Shown here: positions 33,559-39,166 of the stretch, piece by piece | Layout of the letters: every line of letters starts with the position of its first letter | How positions within the stretch are numbered: position 1 is the stretch's first letter | DNA from: an uncultured Prevotellaceae bacterium | Lineage (GTDB): Bacteria > Bacteroidota > Bacteroidia > Bacteroidales > Bacteroidaceae | NCBI GenBank assembly: GCA_947169115.1 | Contig: CAMVOK010000025.1 | Span: forward strand, 1-39,166 | Direction: 5' to 3' | DNA: 39,166 nucleotides | The notes under the pieces: generated by a model | The model's input: only the letters and a program-made list of their open reading frames with translations | The model's database searches: none | Told to the model about the DNA's origin: nothing | Position numbers and translations under genes: made by a program

Positions 33559-33674
33559 GAATTAGGAATTACGAATTACGATTTAGTTTTTTCTCAATTA
33601 TGCATTCTTGCTCCGGCAAGCTACGCAAGCGTCTCCTTACGTCGCCGAGCGATGAATTATGAATTATGAATTAT
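33559..33674. repeat. Two heptamer arrays in the gap before the 32048-33529 gene
   Basis: GAATTAG, GAATTAC, GAATTAC, GATTTAG (33559-33586) and GAATTAT three times (33654-33674) flank a GC-richer segment containing the hairpin CTTGCTCCGGCAAG. The second array reaches the stop of the anti-sigma-like gene. Confidence 0.85.
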
Positions 33675-33676
33675 AA

Positions 33677-34198
33677 TCATGAAGGCCGGTCGTCGGAAAG
33701 GCCGCACGTCATCGCCTCGACGGTAAGGCGGTCAGCCTCCTGGAGTGCCGCGTCTGCCATCTCGTCGATGGTGGCGTAGAGGTCGGAGAGTGAGGGAGAA
33801 GAGACGGACTCTTTCCCCGTCCTCCCTGTTAGGGAGGGAGCAGTATGTCTGGAAACTTGCGGTGCATCCTCCTTAGGCTGTATCGCTTTCGATATAGGGG
33901 CTGGGGTATATACACCCTCGCCTTGGGGAGGGATTGGGGAGGGAGGCACATCCTCTGCCACGGGCGGTTGAATAGGCGTCGCCACTTCCTCATGCCCTTG
34001 TCGACCTAAGAATACGCCGACAACAATAGCCGCTGCAACGCCAATGGACGCAATCTTAGGCCACAAGGACACGGTTTTACGAGGTTGCTTCCCTGACCTC
34101 TCCCTCCCTAACAGGGAGGGCGGGGGGAGGGTCTGTAGTAACCTCTCCGCCCTGCGGCGCAAGGCTTCGCGCATCAAATTATCATACGTCTGTTTCAT
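33677..34198 (-). CDS. Short single-span membrane protein in the anti-sigma position
   Basis: The 173-residue protein has a basic helical N-terminus (MKQTYDNLMREALRRRAERL), one membrane span (about 50-66, IASIGVAAAIVVGVFLG) and a Pro-rich C-terminal region ending in a helical stretch (LYATIDEMADAALQEADRL). It overlaps the ECF sigma gene by 17 bp, so a regulatory role on the sigma factor is plausible, but no zinc-type anti-sigma motif is seen. Three GC-rich palindromic repeats are embedded in frame (PPPSLLGRERSGK, PPSPIPPQGEGVYTP, APSLTGRTGKES). Confidence 0.65.
   Translation of the reverse strand: MKQTYDNLMREALRRRAERLLQTLPPPSLLGRERSGKQPRKTVSLWPKIASIGVAAAIVVGVFLGRQGHEEVATPIQPPVAEDVPPSPIPPQGEGVYTPAPISKAIQPKEDAPQVSRHTAPSLTGRTGKESVSSPSLSDLYATIDEMADAALQEADRLTVEAMTCGLSDDRPS
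33811..34131. repeat. Three GC-rich palindromic repeats inside the anti-sigma-like gene
   Basis: Unit A (34091-34131) carries CCCTCCCT-AAC-AGGGAGGG (34102-34120). Unit C (33811-33843) carries CCTCCCT-GTT-AGGGAGG (33821-33837) in the opposite orientation: a 26-bp core at 34100-34125 matches the reverse complement of 33815-33840 at 25 positions. Unit B (about 33914-33947) is a more diverged copy between them. All lie in open frame. Confidence 0.85.
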
Positions 34199-34751
34199 GT
34201 TCCAGTATTTTTATAAGTCGCTTCAACTTATGTCTGATTCGCTTTAGTCGTGAGGCCAGTGCACCCTCCCTTACGTCCATGACGTAGGAAATCTCCGCCA
34301 GTGACCGCCCTTCGTAGTATTTCAGGTGGACGAGCAACCGTTCCTCGGGTCGCAAGCGACCTATCGCCTCATCGAGAAACTCGATTCTTACGTCTGCTAT
34401 CTCCGGATTGTCCGAACTTTCTTGATAATCCGAATAGACCAGAAACTCAAGAGTTTCCTCCGCTAGCCTTACGACCTTCGGTCTCCATCGTCGTAAGTGA
34501 TTGGCAGCAACGTTATAGGCAATACGGCTCATCCACGTGGAGAGCGAGGCACGACTGGCATCGTATTGCTCCATCGACTCAAAGACCTTCACGAAGACAT
34601 CCTGTGTGAGTTCCGCTACATCCTCCACATCCTCCACCATCTGCGCCACGACGAGCTGCACCTGCTGCCCGTACCGCTCCACCATGTCGCGGTATCCCTG
34701 CGCTTCGCCACTCAGGACGCTGTCTATCAATTGTGCCTCGGATAACTCCAT
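34182..34751 (-). CDS. ECF-family RNA polymerase sigma factor
   Basis: The 189-residue protein has the sigma2 region (about 20-90; YGQQVQLVVAQMVEDVEDVAELTQDVFVKVFESMEQYD ... FSTWM-like LSTWMSRIAYNVAANHLRR) and the sigma4 HTH (about 128-182; LRPEERLLVHLKYYEGRSLAEISYVMDVREGALASRLKRIRHKLK), with no region 1 or 3. It heads an operon with the anti-sigma-like protein (17-bp overlap) and three exported proteins. Its predicted promoter is covered by a perfect palindrome. The direct targets are probably its own operon, by analogy. Confidence 0.93.
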   Translation of the reverse strand: MELSEAQLIDSVLSGEAQGYRDMVERYGQQVQLVVAQMVEDVEDVAELTQDVFVKVFESMEQYDASRASLSTWMSRIAYNVAANHLRRWRPKVVRLAEETLEFLVYSDYQESSDNPEIADVRIEFLDEAIGRLRPEERLLVHLKYYEGRSLAEISYVMDVREGALASRLKRIRHKLKRLIKILEHETDV

Positions 34752-34781
34752 TCTGACCTGTCTTCACTCTTATATACACGC

Positions 34782-34808
34782 AAAGTTCGGGAATATGTCG
34801 TCCCGAAC
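34782..34808 (-). promoter_or_regulatory. Palindrome GTTCGGGA-N8-TCCCGAAC over the sigma-gene promoter region
   Basis: GTTCGGGA (34785-34792) and TCCCGAAC (34801-34808) are perfect inverted 8-mers with an 8-bp spacer. The minus-strand GAACTTTG (34782-34789), a weak TAnnTTTG match, overlaps one arm, about 31 bp upstream of the sigma-gene ATG. It is either an operator or a leader hairpin. Confidence 0.55.
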
Positions 34809-34968
34809 CTAACTTTTTCTCGATAAAATGATGGGAGGGTAAAAAATCAATGACCCTTCGTGATGCCCCCGACGATGTCGTCGTTTTCGATACTAGCTTC
34901 CGCCTTTATCGAATTGGGGTTTTCTGCCTGAGTTTGTGCCTTTGTCCCCATAACGACGAGACAAAAGA
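34809..34968. other. Non-coding spacer between divergent genes
   Basis: This is part of the roughly 300-bp gap (34752-35054) between the sigma gene and the coiled-coil gene. It holds a small hairpin-like GACGATGTCGTCG (34870-34882) and T-rich stretches. I see no credible gene. The two ends of the gap hold the palindrome and the phased repeats listed separately. Confidence 0.6.
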
Positions 34969-34997
34969 CTGACATTTGTCTGACATTTCACTGACCG
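34969..34997. promoter_or_regulatory. Second Pho-box-like repeat set (CTGACAT, CTGACAT, CTGACCG)
   Basis: Repeats start at 34969, 34980 and 34991, exactly 11 bp apart; the third unit is degenerate. They end 4 bp upstream of the -33 TTTG (35002-35005) of the coiled-coil gene promoter, the position expected for an activator. Confidence 0.6.
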
Positions 34998-35001
34998 AAC
35001 C

Positions 35002-35032
35002 TTTGCTGTTTGCAAATAAATGTGTATCTTCG
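35002..35032 (+). promoter_or_regulatory. Promoter of the coiled-coil gene
   Basis: TTTG (35002-35005) is followed after 19 bp by TATCTTCG (35025-35032), one mismatch from TAnnTTTG. The ATG at 35055 lies 22 bp further. Confidence 0.65.
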
Positions 35033-35054
35033 CAGGACGAATAACAAGAAACGT

Positions 35055-35942
35055 ATGGAACGAAGGAATCTACTTACCGTGGTTGCCATAGCCTTGGTCG
35101 TGGTGTTGGCAGCCATTGTTGCCTACCTGACTTACCGAACCAGTAAGGCTGAAGACGACCGCGAACAAATGGAACAATTGCAACAACTGGCCGAGATGGA
35201 CAAGTTGGAAATGGAGAACCAATACGAGGAGTTTGCCCGTCAGTACGAGGAGTTACAGACGCAAATCAACAACGACTCGCTTCTGGCTCAACTGGAAAAG
35301 GAGCAGAATCGCGTGCAGGAACTGCTGCAAGAGTTGAAGCGCACAAAGGACAATGATGCCGCTGAAATCATGCGACTAAAGAAAGAATTGGCTACGTTGC
35401 GCGAGATTTTGCGTAACTATGTCATGCAGATTGATTCGTTGAATCGCCTGAACCAACAACTGAATACCGAAAATGAGAACTTGCGCACCGAGAACATGCA
35501 GGCTCAACAGCACATCAGCAGCCTCACAACAGAGAAAGAGACGCTAACAGAAAAGGTAGCCATTGCCTCACAACTCGATGCCACTGGCATCTCAGCTTTC
35601 GGCAAGAACAAGAAAGGCAAGCAGACAAGTAAGGTTAAAGATGTGAAACGATTCCAAATTTCCTTTACCATCAGTCGCAACGTAACCGTACAGACGGGCA
35701 TGAAGAGCATCTACGTCCGCATCATGACACCCACCAACGAAGTATTGACACAGGGCGGAACATTCCCCTACGAAAACCGTAACTTGGAATACTCTATCCG
35801 CAAGGACATAGAATACACCGGCGAGGAGCAACAGGTCACCGTTTATTGGGATGTAGTACAAACCCTACTGGCTGGTCAGTACCGCGCCGATATATTCGCT
35901 GACGGCAACCGCATCGGCGGAACGACGTTCTCGTTTGAATAA
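35055..35942 (+). CDS. Membrane-anchored coiled-coil protein
   Basis: From MERRNLLTVVAIALVVVLAA the product is 295 residues with one membrane span (about 6-30), a long coiled coil (about 35-180, rich in Glu/Gln/Leu heptads) and a C-terminal beta-rich domain (about 200-295, KRFQISFTISRNVTVQTGMKSIYVRIM ... GQYRADIFADGNRIGGTTFSFE). The coiled coil probably projects the end domain into the periplasm. I recall similar conserved Bacteroidales proteins without a defined function. The upstream frame (15 codons more) overlaps the promoter and is rejected. Confidence 0.75.
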   Translation: MERRNLLTVVAIALVVVLAAIVAYLTYRTSKAEDDREQMEQLQQLAEMDKLEMENQYEEFARQYEELQTQINNDSLLAQLEKEQNRVQELLQELKRTKDNDAAEIMRLKKELATLREILRNYVMQIDSLNRLNQQLNTENENLRTENMQAQQHISSLTTEKETLTEKVAIASQLDATGISAFGKNKKGKQTSKVKDVKRFQISFTISRNVTVQTGMKSIYVRIMTPTNEVLTQGGTFPYENRNLEYSIRKDIEYTGEEQQVTVYWDVVQTLLAGQYRADIFADGNRIGGTTFSFE

Positions 35943-35962
35943 AAAGCCCTGCATACCTATCA

Positions 35963-36016
35963 TCCCTTTAACTACATTTTAACTTCCCTATAACTCCCCT
36001 TTAACTCCTTTATCTT
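35963..36016. repeat. Imperfect 11-bp tandem array before gatC
   Basis: Units ending TCCCTTTAAC, TACATTTTAAC, TTCCCTATAAC, TCCCCTTTAAC, TCCTTTATCTT run with an 11-bp period and end 6 bp before the GatC-like ATG. The window start (51-75) has a similar T/C-rich stretch. Confidence 0.6.
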
Positions 36017-36022
36017 TCAAAT

Positions 36023-37510
36023 ATGGAACAAGTTTTTAGTTACATCAATCAGATGGGAGCACCAGTAATGATGCCCATTTTGTTCACTATCATTGGCCTA
36101 AGTATTGGCCTAAAGTTTGGTAAGTCACTCAAGAGTGGTCTTTATGTAGGCGTTGGCTTCGTGGGATTAGGCGTAATAACTGGTCTGCTGACAACCCACT
36201 ATCCTGTTCCTGTTAATAAATTCTCTGAGGTTTTTGGGCTTCAATTGTCAGTCTTTGACATGGGATGGCCAGCTGCAGCCGCTGTTGCATATAACACGTT
36301 GGTAGGCGCACTTATTATTCCTGTATGCTTAGGTATTAATTTCCTTATGGTTTTAACAAAGTGTACGCGTACTATTAATATCGACCTTTGGAACTACTGG
36401 CACTTTGCATTCATCGGGGCCGTAGCCTATTTCGTTATGGACCATAGCCTAGCATGGGGATACTTTGCCGCCATTGTTTGCTATATAATTACGCTCGTTA
36501 TGGCCGATCTTACTGCTGAGAAGTTCCAAGGATACTATAGCGACCTGAAGGGCATCTCAATTCCACAACCCTTCTGCCAAAGTTTCACCGTCTTTGCTGT
36601 CGCCATCAACTGGGTACTCGACAGGATTCCCGGTTTTTCCCGTCTCGACATTGATGCCGAGGGACTGAAGAAAAAATTTGGCGTTCTGGGTGAACCCATT
36701 GTGCTTGGTGTTATTGTAGGTGCTCTTATTGGTGCTTTTGCTCATATCAACGATTTTTACGATATGGAAGCCTTCCGTGCCAAGACAGAAGCAGCAGAAC
36801 AAATGAAGAATCCATTGGCGGTGATAACAATGACAGATATATGGGTAAAGTACATCGTGAAAGATATTCTATTCCTTGGTGTCGTGATGGGTGCTGTCAT
36901 GGAATTGATTCCACGTATTACCAAACTTTTCATTGACGGCTTAATGCCTATTTCCGATAAGACCCGTGAAGTGGTAAGCCGCAAATTTAAAGGAAAAACC
37001 ATCCACATTGGTATGTCTCCCGCTTTGGTCATTGGACATCCTACTACACTTGTTGTCTCTGTATTGCTCATACCTGTTATATTGGTACTAGCGGTAGTGC
37101 TGCCAGGCAACCAATTTCTTCCAGTGGCATCTCTAGCAGGCATATTCTATGTATTCCCAATGATTCTGCCATATACTAAGGGAAATGTCGTGAAGACATT
37201 CATTATCGGTTTGATTGCAATGGTTGTAGGACTCTATTTTGTAACGAGCATGGCACCCGACTTTACTCTGGCAGCGAATGATGTCTTTAAGACTACAGGC
37301 GACACTTCTGCAAAAATTCCATTTATTAAAGAAGGGGTGCAGTATGATGCTGGGGCACTCGATTTTGCTTCATCTCTCCTCTCATTTGTCATTTATGCCT
37401 GTGTGAAATACCTCCGTTGGATAGGTATGGGTGTGCTCACCCTCATCACCCTCGCCATGATGGCATGGAACCGCATGCGCATTGTTCGCAGCGAAAACCA
37501 ATTGCAGTAA
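36023..37510 (+). CDS. GatC-like PTS galactitol-family IIC permease
   Basis: The 495-residue protein has about ten or more membrane spans and matches the PTS EIIC-galactitol family: MGAPVMMPILFTIIGLSIGLKFGKSLKSGLYVGVGFVGLG near the start, then NTLVGALIIPVCLGIN and GLMPISDKTREVVSRKFKGK. No EIIA, EIIB, HPr or EI gene is in the window, and Bacteroidetes mostly lack sugar PTS, so it probably acts as a phosphorylation-independent transporter. Codons are more AT/T-rich than those of the neighbours. A uronate-type substrate is suggested only by the nearby kduI. Confidence 0.85.
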   Translation: MEQVFSYINQMGAPVMMPILFTIIGLSIGLKFGKSLKSGLYVGVGFVGLGVITGLLTTHYPVPVNKFSEVFGLQLSVFDMGWPAAAAVAYNTLVGALIIPVCLGINFLMVLTKCTRTINIDLWNYWHFAFIGAVAYFVMDHSLAWGYFAAIVCYIITLVMADLTAEKFQGYYSDLKGISIPQPFCQSFTVFAVAINWVLDRIPGFSRLDIDAEGLKKKFGVLGEPIVLGVIVGALIGAFAHINDFYDMEAFRAKTEAAEQMKNPLAVITMTDIWVKYIVKDILFLGVVMGAVMELIPRITKLFIDGLMPISDKTREVVSRKFKGKTIHIGMSPALVIGHPTTLVVSVLLIPVILVLAVVLPGNQFLPVASLAGIFYVFPMILPYTKGNVVKTFIIGLIAMVVGLYFVTSMAPDFTLAANDVFKTTGDTSAKIPFIKEGVQYDAGALDFASSLLSFVIYACVKYLRWIGMGVLTLITLAMMAWNRMRIVRSENQLQ

Positions 37511-37602
37511 TATTTTCAAAGAAACGAATAATCCTAATTGTTCTTAATTATGACCACGAATTATCCTTAATTTATTTAATATAAACACCACACATATTGG
37601 TA

Positions 37603-38031
37603 ATGACCAAGCAGGATTATATAGATATGTATAATGTAGTGGGTGCTGCAATGGAAGTGCATTCCATTTTGGGACGTGGTATGGCTGAGCCCATCTATCA
37701 AGAAGCCCTTGCCATAGAAATGAAGAAACGTGGCATGGAAGCAGAACGTGAGAAGGAATTGCGATTGCATTATAAGGATGTTCTATTAGACAAGACCTAT
37801 TTTGCCGATTTCTACTATAAAGGCATCATCATTGAACTAAAATCTGTTGAAGAGATTTCTCCATCGCATCGTGCACAGTTATTCAATTATATGCGAATTA
37901 CAGGATTACATCGCGGTATCCTTTTCAATTTCGGCGAAGAAAGCCTATATACTGAGCGTTATCTATATCTGCCCCAATACGATGATTTCGTGATGCTCAA
38001 CCACGACAACTACAAAGATTATATTGAATAA
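37603..38031 (+). CDS. GxxExxY family protein
   Basis: The 142-residue protein carries the signature GMAEPIYQEAL (GxxExxY) near residue 27 and the strand-rich core LDKTYFADFYYKGIIIELKSVEEISPSHRAQLFNYMRITG, similar to restriction-endonuclease-like folds (D-ExK-type FYYKGIIIELK). The family is common in Bacteroidetes, often near sugar epimerase genes, with no settled function. The ATG at 37603 is preferred to a TTG two codons upstream. It is probably cytosolic. Confidence 0.9.
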   Translation: MTKQDYIDMYNVVGAAMEVHSILGRGMAEPIYQEALAIEMKKRGMEAEREKELRLHYKDVLLDKTYFADFYYKGIIIELKSVEEISPSHRAQLFNYMRITGLHRGILFNFGEESLYTERYLYLPQYDDFVMLNHDNYKDYIE

Positions 38032-38195
38032 ATTAGAAATGAATTAACCTAATTAAAGCCTAATTCTCATAATATCAGGACCTCAAATATAAATAAAACT
38101 ATTCGTGGATAAAATTAACGATAATTAGAATAATTCGTTTCTAAGATATGTCAAACTTATAAAACAATGATTATTAATTAATAACATCATATATT
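38032..38195. other. AT-rich non-coding gap before kduI
   Basis: About 164 bp of very AT-rich DNA with no clear TAnnTTTG promoter and no credible gene. The kduI promoter is presumably here, but I could not locate it. Confidence 0.5.
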
Positions 38196-39166
38196 ATGAA
38201 AAAAACATTAGTTTCAATTGTATTGCTGGCAACGGCTTTTCTTTCCGCCTTCGCCCAACAGAACGTGAAGTTCCAGACCGCCTGTCACCCAGAAGATGTG
38301 AAGGGCTACGACACAAAGACCCTTCGTGAACGCTTCGTAATGGAAAAGGTGATGGAAGCCGACAAAATTAACCTCACTTATTCGCATTACGACCGGTTTA
38401 TCTTTGGCGGCGCAATGCCTGTGACCAAGGATCTGAAGTTGGAGAACTTCCGTGATTTGGGTCTCGACGTTGATCCAGGCATTAAGAATAAGTACTTCCT
38501 CTATAACCGCGAGTTGGGTATCGTAAACTGCGGCGAAGGCGACGGATGGGTAATTGTCGATGGCAAGGAATATGCCCTCTCTCCCAAAGAAGCCTTGTAT
38601 ATCGGACGTGGCCACATCGGTAAGGACAAGGATGTAAATAAGGAAGTTCTCTTCCGTTCGAAGGATGCCTCAAAACCCGCTAAGTTTTACCTCAATTCTG
38701 CTACCGCCCACCAGCACTACAAGACCCAATGGGTTACCCTCGACGGTCGCAAAGGTTCGTTGAAGGCTGCCGTATGGGGTCCCGTAGGCTCACTGGAGGA
38801 GTGCAACAACCGCACCGTCTATAAACTTATCGTCAACGATGTGCTTGAGGAAGGTCCCTGCCAATTGCAACTCGGCCTTACCCAGCTCAATCCCGGTGCC
38901 GCTTGGAACACGATGCCTCCTCATCTTCATGGTCGCCGCATCGAAGCCTACTACTATTTTAACCTTCCTCAAGATCAAACTATTGCCCACATCATGGGAC
39001 AGCCCCAGGAGAGCCGTGTCGTATGGCTTCACAACGAACAGGCCATCATGTCGCCCGAATGGAGCATCCACGCCGCTGCCGGAACCTATTACTACACCTT
39101 CATCTGGGGCATGGCTGGCGAGAACCTCTACTACAACGATAAGGACAACATTCCCGTCATCGATAT
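38196..39166 (+). CDS. kduI: 5-keto-4-deoxyuronate isomerase with a signal peptide (3' end cut by window)
   Basis: KduI converts 5-keto-4-deoxyuronate (from unsaturated uronates released by polysaccharide lyases) to 2,5-diketo-3-deoxygluconate. The partial product (323 codons) keeps the metal site of E. coli KduI (H196, H198, E203, H245): H243, H245, E250 and H292, with identical spacing, in [12 protein letters not shown] and [11 protein letters not shown]. The N-terminus [20 protein letters not shown] is a clear signal peptide with no other likely start, so the enzyme is probably exported; KduI is normally cytosolic. The sequence ends DNIPVID, only a few residues short of the normal C-terminus. 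Confidence 0.9.
   Translation, partial: MKKTLVSIVLLATAFLSAFAQQNVKFQTACHPEDVKGYDTKTLRERFVMEKVMEADKINLTYSHYDRFIFGGAMPVTKDLKLENFRDLGLDVDPGIKNKYFLYNRELGIVNCGEGDGWVIVDGKEYALSPKEALYIGRGHIGKDKDVNKEVLFRSKDASKPAKFYLNSATAHQHYKTQWVTLDGRKGSLKAAVWGPVGSLEECNNRTVYKLIVNDVLEEGPCQLQLGLTQLNPGAAWNTMPPHLHGRRIEAYYYFNLPQDQTIAHIMGQPQESRVVWLHNEQAIMSPEWSIHAAAGTYYYTFIWGMAGENLYYNDKDNIPVID

Noticed and set aside
27669..34968. Idea that the two CTGACAT sites bound a mobile element as direct-repeat ends
   Set aside because: The sites are regulatory in geometry (11-bp phasing next to promoters), and no integrase, transposase or attachment core is nearby.
38214..38673. Minus-strand frames opposite kduI
   Set aside because: They are antisense to a gene whose metal-site residues are fully conserved.

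Overview
The window looks like chromosomal DNA of a member of the Bacteroidales, most likely Prevotella or a close relative. The reasons are the protein set (DUF5606, a long NusB, the DUF3276 PUR-like protein, a YebC starting MGRAFEYRKA, DUF2975/XRE, GxxExxY), the repeated Bacteroidetes-type promoter (TTTG, about 20 bp, then TAnnTTTG), and a Prevotella-like C-terminal tail (GIYIVNGKK) on a secreted protein. No rRNA, tRNA, CRISPR array, insertion sequence or phage block was seen. The genus is inference; the family calls come from reading the proteins, not from searches.

Layout. (1) 0-3.4 kb, minus strand: housekeeping operon nusB-yajC-ybbR-coaE-DUF5606. (2) 3.5-14 kb, plus strand: DUF3276 protein, rplY/ctc, pth, a DUF2752 protein, a membrane protein, pepT, an S4 RNA-binding protein, a 1263-residue secreted carbohydrate-active-like protein, and dnaG, tightly spaced and partly overlapping. 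(3) 14-19.4 kb, minus strand: TSCPD protein, yebC, pheT, dnaB. (4) 19.6-22.6 kb: small regulators and accessory genes, namely a membrane-anchored winged-helix regulator, a lone MNT-type nucleotidyltransferase, a DUF2975-DUF2975-XRE operon and a coiled-coil protein. (5) 22.7-27 kb: a tripartite efflux operon (TolC-like, EmrA/HlyD-like, EmrB-like) preceded by a 28-codon leader ORF and a hairpin. (6) 27-34.8 kb, minus strand: small proteins and an ECF sigma factor operon (sigma, short membrane protein, three large exported proteins, one of them split by an in-frame TAA). (7) 35-39.2 kb, plus strand: an anchored coiled-coil protein, a GatC-like PTS IIC permease, a GxxExxY protein and a KduI isomerase that carries a signal peptide and runs off the window.

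How the genes may work together. The first 19 kb is core replication (DnaG, DnaB), translation (L25, Pth, PheT, NusB) and membrane biogenesis (YajC, YbbR). The ECF operon is the best candidate for an undescribed system: a sigma factor with a palindrome over its predicted promoter, a short single-span membrane protein in the anti-sigma position, and exported proteins of unknown function, two of them paralogous. The right end suggests uronate metabolism with an exported KduI beside an orphan PTS-type permease.

The most striking non-genic signal is repeat structure. Most sizeable intergenic gaps carry short tandem arrays with a constant 7-bp period but different sequences, and one such array lies in a signal-peptide coding region. 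A second family, of GC-rich palindromes often in inverted pairs, occurs both between genes and inside two open reading frames of the ECF operon. Two promoters, at 27.6 and 35.0 kb, share three CTGAC/CTGACAT half-sites at exact 11-bp spacing, the same geometry as a Pho box.
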